NCBI GenBank assembly: GCA_947053345.1
Contig: CAMRSM010000015.1
Span: forward strand, 1 to 64,000
Source of the DNA: an uncultured Lachnospiraceae bacterium
Lineage (GTDB): Bacteria; Bacillota; Clostridia; Lachnospirales; Lachnospiraceae
Length of the DNA: 64,000 nucleotides
Direction of reading: 5' to 3'
The notes under the pieces were generated by a model. That model was not told where the DNA came from and did not search any database. It was given only the letters and a program-made list of their open reading frames with translations. The translations under genes were made by a program, and so were the position numbers. Positions within the stretch are counted from its first letter, which is position 1; each line of letters opens with the position of its first letter. Shown here piece after piece: positions 27,011 through 35,809 of this stretch.

Positions 27011-28190
27011 GTCTCCCCCCCCCCCATCTCAGATAAAACAAAAATAGTGGGTCTACAATATAAAGTGTCCCTTCCTTCCAATCCACCACCTTAAAAATAT
27101 CTTCCCTCTCATTCAATAATTCCTGAAGCTTATTTAGACTCTCCTTGATGGCTCGCTGCTCCGGTCTTTTGCAACCGTCCGCTATCATTTCATGCAAGCG
27201 CTTTTTTATCGTTTCATAATCCAATTTCATGAGCGGAGGATTTTCTGCGATTGATTTTACAAGCAGCTCATACAGATCATACTCCTTTCCGTCTCTTGCA
27301 CGGAAACTGATCCTTTTTTTCCCCCTTGTGTTAGGTCCCTTTCGCATCAGGCTGACCACATCCCCGTATTCAAAATTCGCCGTTGTATAATGATATGCCT
27401 TTTCAAGCATTTCCAGCCTGACCCTTTGGTTTTTATCTCCCATCATCTCAAGCAACGTACAAATATTTAAACAAATATACTGCATCAGCTGCGGAGAAGA
27501 CAAACTTTCCACCGCAATTCTTTCCGCCACGGAATCCTCAATCACAATTCCCAATTTCCCGAAGCCCAGTTTTGCAATCTCTTTTAAATCGTCTACTTCC
27601 CAAGGTTCCATATTGATCAAACTCAACCTTCCGGACAAATCTGCATTTTGCCGTATTGCCTCATCCGCCCTATGCGGCAGCGAAACAACAATCGCCTTGA
27701 AGCCACGGCGTATTGCGTCTTTTAATTGCTGGGCGACCACCAGTCTCTTTCCTTCCGGCGCATAATGAAAATCATCTATCACCAGTACCAGATCGTTCTC
27801 TTTATAGTAATCAATGATTTTATCTTTCGTCAATAAATAATTTTCCTTCATGGCATATTCATCACAAGTATCATAAACTGTTTTGCCGGAAATCACCTGA
27901 CCCTCATAGGAAAGTCCAACTTTTGTCGCTACAAGCTTCCAGAAATCGGTATCCGCACCAAAATCCGCCCCCGATATCTCTACGATTCGACCAAACCCAA
28001 TTACCTTTTCGCATAAAATTGTTTTTCCCATTTTAGACGGTCCAACTAAGGAAGTCAAAAAACCGGACACGCGAATTGCCTGATTTAAACGAAATTCATA
28101 TGACAAATCAGAAAATTGCGATTTTCTTGAAATATAAGTATATTCCGGAAATGCACCAGGCCGGAATACATCCTCCGCCTTTAAATTCAT
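26991..28190 (-). CDS. AAA+ ATPase (archaeal/ORC-like ATPase family)
   Basis: This 399-aa P-loop ATPase has Walker A LVGPSKMGKT at about residue 50 and Walker B DLVLVIDDFH at about 135. An arginine/sensor region is likely at VVSLPHRADEA, followed by a C-terminal winged-helix-like part. It ends with IVDPLFLFYLRW, the typical junction before the nuclease (DUF234-like) domain in related single-chain proteins. Here that nuclease is a separate overlapping gene. ATG 28190 follows AAGGGG. The two genes form an isolated operon, with composition slightly more AT-rich than its neighbours. It is most like a defence or mobile-element ATPase; the role is not established. Confidence 0.78.
   Translation of the reverse strand: MNLKAEDVFRPGAFPEYTYISRKSQFSDLSYEFRLNQAIRVSGFLTSLVGPSKMGKTILCEKVIGFGRIVEISGADFGADTDFWKLVATKVGLSYEGQVISGKTVYDTCDEYAMKENYLLTKDKIIDYYKENDLVLVIDDFHYAPEGKRLVVAQQLKDAIRRGFKAIVVSLPHRADEAIRQNADLSGRLSLINMEPWEVDDLKEIAKLGFGKLGIVIEDSVAERIAVESLSSPQLMQYICLNICTLLEMMGDKNQRVRLEMLEKAYHYTTANFEYGDVVSLMRKGPNTRGKKRISFRARDGKEYDLYELLVKSIAENPPLMKLDYETIKKRLHEMIADGCKRPEQRAIKESLNKLQELLNEREDIFKVVDWKEGTLYIVDPLFLFYLRWGGGRHVSQWC
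27015..27025 (-). repeat. G11 homopolymer at the ATPase/nuclease junction
   Basis: Eleven G on the coding strand encode the last glycines of the ATPase and provide the ribosome site of the nuclease, whose ATG is 4 nt further on. Loss of one G would put both reading frames together, producing a fused ATPase-nuclease. Confidence 0.9.
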
Positions 28191-28356
28191 AAAAATTTTC
28201 CCCTTGTCAAATTGTTTTGGCAAAATAGCTAACCCACACATGCCGTGCGGCTCCTAGAGCCGGAAACAGATCTGCGTTGATATAATGCCTTGAAAACATT
28301 ATACCATGTTTTTATGGTCTGTAAACTGTTTTTATATGTTTTAACTGCTTTTTATA

Positions 28357-28408
28357 CAAAAAAAATCCCATACCGCAGGCCATCTTCCCCTCCTGCCATA
28401 TGGGATTT
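28357..28408 (-). terminator. Terminator of the tgt-yajC operon
   Basis: On the minus strand a 10-bp stem (AAATCCCATA/TATGGGATTT, arms 28363-28372 and 28399-28408) is followed by a run of T. It lies about 60 bp past the yajC stop. The rest of 28191-28465 shows nothing else clear. Confidence 0.75.
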
Positions 28409-28465
28409 TCCATTTCTGTTCCGGAATGAATAGAAAACATTCCAAATCCAAGCACAACCCGCTGC

Positions 28466-28855
28466 TTACTTCTCGTTCTTCGCCCCTTTTGTCTCCTTCG
28501 TCTCTGCAGGTGCAGCCCCCTCCGGCTTTTCCACCTCGACCACCGCAGTTTTCTTCATCGGGATGCGGCAATTCTTGTTATTGCCAAATTCCACAACAAT
28601 AACTTCCTCCATCACATCAATGACCACGCCGTAAAAGCCCGCCGTCGTCAGCACGCTGTCACCGATCTCGAGGGAATTGACAAGCGCATCCAACTGCTTT
28701 TGCTGCTTCTTTTGCGGGCGGATCAAAAGAAAATAAAATACCGCGCCGATGATCACAAGATAAATCACCATCGAGACAATCGACATCCCCGGTGCCGCCG
28801 TTGTACCTGCATCCGCAGCACCCGCCGCACCATCCGCTAAAAACAATAAATTCAT
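28466..28855 (-). CDS. yajC: Sec translocase accessory subunit YajC
   Basis: This 129-aa protein has one membrane helix (about 26-46, VSMVIYLVIIGAVFYFLLIR) followed by the diagnostic RPQKKQQKQL and the small domain LEIGDSVLTTAGFYGVV...VEFGNN. It ends in a long Lys/Glu/Ala-rich tail. YajC associates with SecDF in the membrane. It lies downstream of tgt, the usual arrangement in bacteria, and is followed by an intrinsic terminator. Confidence 0.96.
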   Translation of the reverse strand: MNLLFLADGAAGAADAGTTAAPGMSIVSMVIYLVIIGAVFYFLLIRPQKKQQKQLDALVNSLEIGDSVLTTAGFYGVVIDVMEEVIVVEFGNNKNCRIPMKKTAVVEVEKPEGAAPAETKETKGAKNEK

Positions 28856-28960
28856 AACAATCCTCCATTCCGGTCATCTGTGACCTGATAAATTAATTGA
28901 TATCATAAATCTCTTCCAAGGGCTTTTGGCACATTTTAACAACCCGTGTCCCGATGCGTA

Positions 28961-30097
28961 TCACGCATCTTCGCCCTCCGCAAACCCTGCAAGCTTTTTC
29001 TTTTTGTACTGCGCATATCCGCCCTCCTCGATCGCCTGCCGTATCTCCTCCATCATCTTGTTATAAAAGTAGAGATTGTGTGTCACAAGCAACCGAAGTC
29101 CCAGCATTTCTTTCGCCTTGAGCAGATGGCGGATGTACGCCCTGCTGTAGTGGCGGCATGCCGGACAGTTACAGCCCGGCTCGATCGGCTCGGAATCCAG
29201 CTCATATTTCGCGTTTAGCAGGTTCATCTTGCCGTGGTTCGTGTAGGCATGACCGTGCCTGCCATTTCTCGCCGGATACACACAGTCGAAGAAATCCACG
29301 CCGCGCTCCACCGCCTCAAGGATGTTCGCCGGCGTGCCCACGCCCATCAGATAAACCGGCTTATCCTGCGGCAGATGCGGAACCGTCTTCTCGATAATAT
29401 CGTACATCTCCTCGTGCGGCTCCCCGACCGCAAGTCCCCCGAGCGCATATCCGTCAAGCCCAAACTCCGAAATTCGCTTTGCGTGCTCAATCCGGATATC
29501 CTCAAACGTACCGCCCTGATTGATCCCAAACAGCATTTGCTTTTTGTTAATCGTATCCTCAAGGCTGTTTAAGCGCGCCATCTCGGCCTTGCAGCGGGCA
29601 AGCCAGCGCGTCGTGCGGGCAACGGAGTTTTCCATATATTCCCTCGTACACGGATGGGGCGCACATTCGTCAAACGCCATTGCGATCGTCGAGGCAAGAT
29701 TGGACTGGATGCGCATACTTTCCTCCGGTCCCATAAAAATCTTGCGCCCGTCCACATGGGAATTAAAGTAGACACCCTCCTCTTTAATTTTTCTCAGACC
29801 CGCGAGCGAAAAGACCTGAAATCCGCCGGAATCCGTCAGGATCGGCTTGTCCCACACCATAAATTTGTGCAGGCCGCCAAGCTTTTTGACCACCTCATCG
29901 CCCGGCCGCACATGGAGATGGTAAGTGTTTGACAGCTCCACCTGCGTCCCGATCTCCTTCAGATCCATCGTGGAAACGGCTCCCTTAATCGCGCCCACCG
30001 TCCCGACATTCATAAAAACCGGTGTCTGGATCACACCGTGCACTGTCGTAAATTCTCCGCGCTTTGCATTTCCGTCCTTACAAATCAGCTTATACAT
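28961..30097 (-). CDS. tgt: Queuine tRNA-guanine transglycosylase
   Basis: This 378-aa enzyme exchanges G34 for a queuosine precursor (preQ1 in bacteria) in tRNAs for Asp, Asn, His and Tyr. Conserved sites are LTDSGGFQVFSL, the substrate pocket GGLAVGEP, the nucleophile region DFFDCVYPARNGRHG, and the C-terminal zinc site CNCPACRHY with a downstream His. Length is standard. ATG 30097 follows GGAAGG. It is upstream of yajC; no queA is adjacent. A consensus promoter lies at 30267-30295, giving a leader of about 160 nt. Confidence 0.97.
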   Translation of the reverse strand: MYKLICKDGNAKRGEFTTVHGVIQTPVFMNVGTVGAIKGAVSTMDLKEIGTQVELSNTYHLHVRPGDEVVKKLGGLHKFMVWDKPILTDSGGFQVFSLAGLRKIKEEGVYFNSHVDGRKIFMGPEESMRIQSNLASTIAMAFDECAPHPCTREYMENSVARTTRWLARCKAEMARLNSLEDTINKKQMLFGINQGGTFEDIRIEHAKRISEFGLDGYALGGLAVGEPHEEMYDIIEKTVPHLPQDKPVYLMGVGTPANILEAVERGVDFFDCVYPARNGRHGHAYTNHGKMNLLNAKYELDSEPIEPGCNCPACRHYSRAYIRHLLKAKEMLGLRLLVTHNLYFYNKMMEEIRQAIEEGGYAQYKKKKLAGFAEGEDA

Positions 30098-30266
30098 GGA
30101 AAGAAATCCTTCCTAAAATTTAGTTCCGCGTGCAACCCTTCCCAGATTTCCGGCATTCCCCATGTTTCCCCCAATAAAGCATCGAAAACAACAAGGCTCC
30201 CATATGGATACCAAATCCTACAAACCGGCAGAAAAAAATCCTGCCGGAAAAAGACACGCTCTTCAT

Positions 30267-30295
30267 AGTATATCGTTTCCACGCGAATATTTCAA
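30267..30295 (-). promoter_or_regulatory. Promoter of tgt-yajC
   Basis: On the minus strand, TTGAAA (30290-30295), a 17-bp spacer and TATACT (30267-30272). The implied leader (about 30260-30098) contains a 7-bp hairpin, CCGGCAG/CTGCCGG, with a T-rich loop. I see no match to preQ1 riboswitch patterns. Confidence 0.7.
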
Positions 30296-30387
30296 GAAAT
30301 ATATTATGAAATTTCTAAAATTTCCGGTTTTTGCCATGGATTCACCGGAATACGGAAAAAGGAAAGGATCGGATTACACTTTCCATA

Positions 30388-30416
30388 TTGCAAAAAAATG
30401 TGACATCCTCTATAAT
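30388..30416 (+). promoter_or_regulatory. Promoter of the J-domain protein gene
   Basis: TTGCAA (30388-30393), a 17-bp spacer and a perfect TATAAT (30411-30416) lie about 37 bp upstream of the ATG. No CIRCE or heat-shock operator is visible. Confidence 0.75.
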
Positions 30417-30452
30417 TTCAGCTAAGATATTATTCCCTTGGAGGTGTTGTGG

Positions 30453-32642
30453 ATGGAATCACAGGACAAAATACAGGATTTATGTAAAATGCAAAATGCG
30501 TTTCAGATATTGGGATTGGCGGAAGGCGCAGGCCGTGCTGAAATCCGCCGCGCTTATGCAAAGTTAAGTAAAATATACCATGTTGAGACAGATCCGGAAA
30601 ATTTTTCACGCCTTCATGCTGCCTATAAAACCGCACTTGCAGCGGCAGGCACAGGGAATGCAGAGGCAGCGGATACGGAAAATCCTAATCGATCCGAAAC
30701 GTCTGCTTCTTCCGTCCGGGGGGATCTTGGCACCGCCCCTGCCCAATCAATGGCAAAAAGGAGCGGGGCTTCCATGCCCTCCGGCGCAGAAAAAGGCATT
30801 GGAACAAACTCCGCCTCATCTGAGCCGGAAAATGACACTGCCGCAGATTCCTCCTTCTCCAAGCCGCAAAAAAATACGGACACCAATCTATCTTTCCCTG
30901 GTCAGGAAAAAAGCACAGATACAAATGCGTCCACAACCGGCGCTCTCCTCGACCAGCTGCTCGGCACGGATTTTTCCGTCCAAAACTGCAGCGACCTGAC
31001 GCAGCTGCTCTATTACCGATGCCGCTACGATGAAATATCTCCTGAAATGAACGCCGTATTGCTTCGCATTACCAATACGGAGCAGGGGATCACGGACCAA
31101 GCCCAATTGCAGACAAGCTCTGAAATCATGGATTTCGTGCCCGATGATAGGAAATTTCTCGGCATCCCTTGGGGCAGCTGGAAAACATTGGACTGGACCT
31201 GCATCGTATGCCACCCTGATTTTTATCGGGTACAGTATACTCCCTCTTTTCTTTGCGAATTATATCAATTCCTTTCCGAGGAAGCCCTAAACCTGCGCGA
31301 CGGAATCCGGCAGGAACTTTACTTCGCGCTGTGCATGGCCTACGGCTTCTTTTCTTCCGGGGAAAAATCCGCAGCGGAACCCACCGAAAGTTCCCCGGCT
31401 GCAGAAATCATAAACCTCCTCCGCCTCCATCCAAAGCACGCGGAATACCAAAAGGATCTTGGATTATGGCCGGACTGCCGGGAAGCCGCGCGCATTGTGT
31501 TGTTCTGCCAGAAAGTATACGCCCGTTTTATGCCCTCCGCCCATCCGGTTTCCATCAGCCAAAAAGCGGACATCTGCACAGACACTGCCCCAAAAGATTC
31601 CCTTACACTTTCCGAAGCCGCCGCACAGCTGCTCCTTGATGAGGAAATCCCCTGGAAAGAATTTATCTATGACCGCCTGGCCGATTGTCCCGGCGGCAGC
31701 CTTTGCGCGCAATTTGCAAAAAAGCGGGAAGACTTTTTCCAGCTTTGCCGTCTCCGCAGGGAATTTGCCAGGGATTTCATAAACCTTCTGGATAACCACA
31801 TTGAGGAAAATTACATCTACAACGCCGGCTATCTGCCGCTTGCCATCCGCCTTGGGCGCATCAAAGACTGTTACCTTACGAGAAAAGACTGGAAAAAGAT
31901 CGTATGCCGCCCCACCCTCCTGAAAGCCTTTCAGGAATGGCTCTTCCCCCGCCGCAACGGCTTTTCCTCCGTTCCCTGCCAGATGCATTACGACACTTGG
32001 AAAATGCTGCGGACATGCTTTGAAGGCAGCACGCCATTTGAGGCGAAGGGCACCCGCTATCTGTCCACGGAATACTATTTCCCGGAATATGAAAAGCGTT
32101 ATCAGCGGGAACTCGTCTGGGAAAGTGCGCATATTGAGGAGGAATATTTCAGAAAAATCTTTCCTCTTCCTTCCCTGAGCCAGGGAAAGCTTGACCTGTT
32201 GCACATAATTGAGAAAGCCGCACCGGCAGGCATCCAAGAAGTCGAAAAAATTTTCGGGAATCTGACCTTTGATTCTTCCGGACTCGATTTCCTGACCAGA
32301 ATTACCAACGCCATGACCCATTTTAACTTCCTTCTTGTCACGCAAAAACGCGAAAAAGAAGCCGTACCCGGCGACGCTTTCTGCTTTTTGGAAAACGAGG
32401 TGCTCCTCTACCGCAAAAAAGAAAATCTGGTGTGCCGCCTGTCCCACCAGGTCTTTTATGACCTGATCTCGTGGAAATTTGAAGCCGCTGCTTTCCCGGT
32501 CTGTCTGGGCAGAACCGGCTATAACGAGGACTTTTTAAACACAGCGTGCCGGAATATGTATTACTATCGCTGCTATGTAGAAAATCAAAAAAATGATAAT
32601 CCGGCGCAGCAGGGAACCGCTGGCACTATCCGCACGCTATAA
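30453..32642 (+). CDS. Large J-domain-like protein with a degenerate HPD motif
   Basis: This 729-aa protein opens with a J-like domain (about 1-65: NAFQILGLAEGAGRAEIRRAYAKLSK, then IYHVETDPENFSRLHAAYKTAL). Helix II and III patterns are preserved, but the HPD tripeptide needed to stimulate Hsp70 is HVE, followed by TDP. A Ser/Asp/Thr-rich low-complexity linker (about 70-165) precedes a roughly 560-aa C-terminal region with scattered aromatic residues that I do not recognise. It has no signal peptide or clear membrane helix. It is convergent with an Hsp70 paralogue gene 60 bp away, so the two may be partners. GGAGG and a consensus promoter are present. Confidence 0.7.
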   Translation: MESQDKIQDLCKMQNAFQILGLAEGAGRAEIRRAYAKLSKIYHVETDPENFSRLHAAYKTALAAAGTGNAEAADTENPNRSETSASSVRGDLGTAPAQSMAKRSGASMPSGAEKGIGTNSASSEPENDTAADSSFSKPQKNTDTNLSFPGQEKSTDTNASTTGALLDQLLGTDFSVQNCSDLTQLLYYRCRYDEISPEMNAVLLRITNTEQGITDQAQLQTSSEIMDFVPDDRKFLGIPWGSWKTLDWTCIVCHPDFYRVQYTPSFLCELYQFLSEEALNLRDGIRQELYFALCMAYGFFSSGEKSAAEPTESSPAAEIINLLRLHPKHAEYQKDLGLWPDCREAARIVLFCQKVYARFMPSAHPVSISQKADICTDTAPKDSLTLSEAAAQLLLDEEIPWKEFIYDRLADCPGGSLCAQFAKKREDFFQLCRLRREFARDFINLLDNHIEENYIYNAGYLPLAIRLGRIKDCYLTRKDWKKIVCRPTLLKAFQEWLFPRRNGFSSVPCQMHYDTWKMLRTCFEGSTPFEAKGTRYLSTEYYFPEYEKRYQRELVWESAHIEEEYFRKIFPLPSLSQGKLDLLHIIEKAAPAGIQEVEKIFGNLTFDSSGLDFLTRITNAMTHFNFLLVTQKREKEAVPGDAFCFLENEVLLYRKKENLVCRLSHQVFYDLISWKFEAAAFPVCLGRTGYNEDFLNTACRNMYYYRCYVENQKNDNPAQQGTAGTIRTL

Positions 32643-32702
32643 CCGCCGGCACAGCCGGGATATGTTCCGTTTTATCATGGCCGGATACAAAACAGGCTTC
32701 GC

Positions 32703-34508
32703 CTATTCCTCCGCCCCATCCTCCCACAAAAACGCCTCCTCGAACATCCCCTCATCAAACATGGACTGCCGCAGCCGCATATCCACCGCCAGCAGCGATT
32801 GCAGCACCGCTTTCCCTGCCTTCCGGATCCGGATTAGCGATTTACTTTTCCATGCGTGATTGTAATACTGTATCACCTGCTCCACATACTCCCTTGCCGC
32901 CCCCGATGTCTCCGCAAACAGCCGGTCCGCCATCGAAAGGATCGCCTTCCTCTCCTCTTCTTCCTGCAAAAGATGCTGCTGTGCCTGGATCCAATCCTGT
33001 TTTTGCAAGAGCTGTTCCGGCGAGAACTGCCCCCGCCCGCTGACAAATGCGGCACTCTTCTCCTGACCGGTCGAACTGCTCGCCGCAAAAACCTCCAAAA
33101 TCCCGTTGATATTGTACGTAAAGGTCACATAAACACCCTCTTTTCCCGCTGGTGCTTTCGGAACCGGAAAACAGAGCTCGCCGATCTTTAGATTTTGTTC
33201 GGGGTGATAGCTCTCCCCCAGATAAACCATAAGGCGGATTTCCTCCTGAAACTCCGATGCCGTGACAAAATACTTCGTCACACGGCATGGCAGGATATTG
33301 TTGCGCTCGATCATCATGCACATCTTGCCCTCCCCGTCCGCCAAATCCCCCTGCACCCGCAGCCCAAGCGAAAACGGACACACATCCGTCATGAGAATAT
33401 CCTTTACTTCTTCCTGCCGCTCCTTGATCCCTGCGTAGATCCCAATCCCCCGCGCGACTAAAAAATCCGGTTCCACCCCTGCGGTGATCCCCCGTCCAAA
33501 CAGACGGCTTAAAAACATCTGCACCGCCGGCATACGGGACGAGCCCCCGGCAAGCAGCACTTGCGAGATATCCGAAATACCCAGCCCGGCATCCGAGAGC
33601 GCCCGCGAAATGGTATTCTTTATCCGGCGGAACAATCCCGGCGCAAGTGAAAAAATCTTCTCCGAAGTCAGCTCCATCCCAAGGCATTTCCCATCCCGCT
33701 GATACTGCATGGTAACCGCTTCCTGCGAGGAAAGCGTCTCCTTGCAGCGCCTGCCCTCAAACATAAGCGCCGTCTTCTCCTTCCGGTCCAAGGTCTCCCA
33801 CTCCATCCCGTTCTCCGCACAGAATGCCGCCGCGATCACCTCGTCAAAATCCGTACCGCCCAGGTGGTTGTCCCCGGCGATTGCCGTGATCTCCACAATG
33901 TTTTCAAAGCAGTCGACAATGGAAACATCCAGCGTCCCTCCCCCAAAGTCAAATACCAGAAGGCATTGCTCGGATGCTTCCCCGGAATCCATAGTGTAAA
34001 AAGCCGCTTCCCCCTCCTGCCCCTTTGCGGAAAGCTCCTCCTGCCGCACGGTCAGTGCGGCGGCGGACGGCTCATTGACGATCCGCTCGCACGCAAGCCC
34101 GGCAAGCTGCGCCGCAAGCTTTGTCGCATACCTCTGGTCACTGTTAAAATACGCCGGAACACTGATGACCGCCTCCGTGACCTCCTCGCCCAAAAATGCC
34201 TCCGCCCCCTCTTTCATTTTTTTCAGCACCAGGGCAGAAAGCTCCTCCGGACGAAATTCATGCCCCGCCAAGCAATAGCGCTTTTCCGTCCCCATAAAGC
34301 GCTTGAAATTGGATGCGCAGCGGTCCGGCGCGAGCAGTTCCTCCTCTCTCGCGGCATATCCTGTCATAATATTTCCGTCCGCATCAACCGCCACAATGCT
34401 CGGCGTAATATAGTTTCCGGTTTTATCCGGAATCAGGCAAACCTGTCCGCCCTGCCAGACTGCCGCGAGGCTGTTCGTCGTGCCAAGATCAATTCCGATC
34501 ACTGCCAT
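32703..34508 (-). CDS. Hsp70-family protein (HscC/DnaK-like paralogue)
   Basis: The protein has 601 aa. The actin-like ATPase domain (1-370) is complete: GIDLGTTNSLAAVW, VISVPAYFNSDQR, CERIVNEPSAAAL, LVFDFGGGTLDVSIVD and QVLLAGGSSRMPAV. A beta-type substrate-binding part (about 375-500) begins TDVCPFSLGLRVQGD, and a shortened helical tail follows. It lacks the long DnaK lid and the EEVD-type end. An insertion rich in Glu/Gly (AKGQEGEAAFYTMDSGEASEQ) sits between conserved ATPase blocks. It is probably a specialised chaperone rather than the housekeeping DnaK. It is convergent with the degenerate J protein. Confidence 0.88.
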   Translation of the reverse strand: MAVIGIDLGTTNSLAAVWQGGQVCLIPDKTGNYITPSIVAVDADGNIMTGYAAREEELLAPDRCASNFKRFMGTEKRYCLAGHEFRPEELSALVLKKMKEGAEAFLGEEVTEAVISVPAYFNSDQRYATKLAAQLAGLACERIVNEPSAAALTVRQEELSAKGQEGEAAFYTMDSGEASEQCLLVFDFGGGTLDVSIVDCFENIVEITAIAGDNHLGGTDFDEVIAAAFCAENGMEWETLDRKEKTALMFEGRRCKETLSSQEAVTMQYQRDGKCLGMELTSEKIFSLAPGLFRRIKNTISRALSDAGLGISDISQVLLAGGSSRMPAVQMFLSRLFGRGITAGVEPDFLVARGIGIYAGIKERQEEVKDILMTDVCPFSLGLRVQGDLADGEGKMCMMIERNNILPCRVTKYFVTASEFQEEIRLMVYLGESYHPEQNLKIGELCFPVPKAPAGKEGVYVTFTYNINGILEVFAASSSTGQEKSAAFVSGRGQFSPEQLLQKQDWIQAQQHLLQEEEERKAILSMADRLFAETSGAAREYVEQVIQYYNHAWKSKSLIRIRKAGKAVLQSLLAVDMRLRQSMFDEGMFEEAFLWEDGAEE

Positions 34509-34642
34509 ACCATTTCCCCCTTATTAAGCTAAACATTTGCAGGAAATCACATTCCTGTCCCCTCTTCGCCGCAATACATTTTTCTTCCTGTTGATATAAC
34601 CCGCAACGCCGCAGTCTATTCGAAACTACCCGGAAGGATGCC

Positions 34643-34684
34643 TTAAAAGCCCTGTCCGGCTTCCTCCTTGCCGGACAGGGCTTT
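34643..34684 (-). terminator. Strong terminator after degV
   Basis: A 15-bp perfect stem (AAAGCCCTGTCCGGC 34646-34660 with its complement 34670-34684) encloses a 9-nt loop, with a short T tract on the minus-strand side. It ends transcription of the degV gene before the Hsp70 promoter region. Confidence 0.75.
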
Positions 34685-34735
34685 AAAAAACTCTTTATCG
34701 GTTCCCCGTAAAAGCGGTTCCCATCGGATTTTTCT

Positions 34736-35608
34736 TTATCCGCGGCTCTTGCCCATGCAGAGGATTCCGAGTGCAGCCGGACCCGCGTGCGCCCCGATGC
34801 TTGGGCTTACCGTATTGACCATCACATTTTTTCCGGTCTTTTCCTTCAGTGCGTCCGCAACCATCCGCGCGTCCTCCGGCGCATCCCCATGCACCACGCA
34901 CAGATCCCAGTCATCCGCAAGATATTCCTCCCCCATGCTCGCAACCGCGCGGTCGATGATCACATTCAAGGCCTTCTTACGCCCGCGGGCAGTTCCACTG
35001 TTCACCAGCTTTCCCTCCGCGTCCACGACCAGTACCGGCTTGATGTTTAACACGCTGCCCACGATCGCGGTCGTCTTCGAGAGCCTGCCGCCCCGGTGCA
35101 GGTGAAACAGATCGTCCACCACAAAAAATACGCAAAACTCCTGCTTGTGCGCCTCAACCCAATCCGCAATCTCATCGAGGCTCCTGCCCTCCTTCTTCAT
35201 GCGGACAGCCTTCATGACCACCATACCCTCACCAAGCGACACATTCAATGTATCCACTACGCGGATCTTCATCCCCGGGTTCTCCTCGCAGATTTCCTCC
35301 GCCCCGCAGGCCACATTGCTGTGCCCCCCGCTTAGTGCCGAGGAGAAACTAAAATGCAGCACGTCTAGCCCCTGATCCGCGTATGCCTGAAAGGTATCCC
35401 GTATCACGGCAGGGTTGCTCGCCATCGTGGTCGGCATCTTCCCCCCGCGCATCAGGTCGTAAAATTCCTTCGGTGTCAGATTTTTCTCATCCCCGTAAGT
35501 CACTCCGTCAATGTCATAGTAATGCGGAATAATACCAATCCCATTCGCATCCACATAATCCTGCGGCAGATCGCAGTTAGAATCCGCCGTGATCACAAAA
35601 TCTCTCAT
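34736..35608 (-). CDS. DegV-family fatty-acid-binding protein
   Basis: This 290-aa DegV/FakB-like protein binds a fatty acid and can present it to the FakA kinase. Family marks are ITADSNCDLP at the N-terminus, the loop MPTTMASNPAVI, FSSALSGGHSNV, HRGGRLSKTTAIVGSVLNIKPVL, and an end reading HAGPAALGIL. No fakA homologue is nearby. ATG 35608 has a weak GGGGAAA site; the 52-codon upstream extension has no support. Confidence 0.9.
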   Translation of the reverse strand: MRDFVITADSNCDLPQDYVDANGIGIIPHYYDIDGVTYGDEKNLTPKEFYDLMRGGKMPTTMASNPAVIRDTFQAYADQGLDVLHFSFSSALSGGHSNVACGAEEICEENPGMKIRVVDTLNVSLGEGMVVMKAVRMKKEGRSLDEIADWVEAHKQEFCVFFVVDDLFHLHRGGRLSKTTAIVGSVLNIKPVLVVDAEGKLVNSGTARGRKKALNVIIDRAVASMGEEYLADDWDLCVVHGDAPEDARMVADALKEKTGKNVMVNTVSPSIGAHAGPAALGILCMGKSRG

Positions 35609-35809
35609 TCTGGTTTCCCCACTCCTTCCTGTTCGTCCGTCTCCCGGGACACAGGGCAAAATCCCTATCTTCCCGGCGGCTTGGGCTGCACCGCAATAAA
35701 GCTTTGCAAACCGTCCAAAGCTTCTTTCCCCTCTTCCGCCACAACCAGGCTCCGCCGTATCCATACTGCCGGAAATGCATTATCTTACACGCTGCCACAT
35801 ACGTCCACC

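Noticed and set aside
30098-30260. Possible preQ1 riboswitch in the tgt leader
   Set aside because: Queuosine genes can have one, but no preQ1-I or preQ1-II pattern is visible; only a simple T-rich-loop hairpin.
31464-32447. 327-codon minus-strand frame inside the J-like protein gene
   Set aside because: It is antisense to a gene with promoter, ribosome site and recognisable N-terminal domain; no ribosome site or family resemblance of its own.
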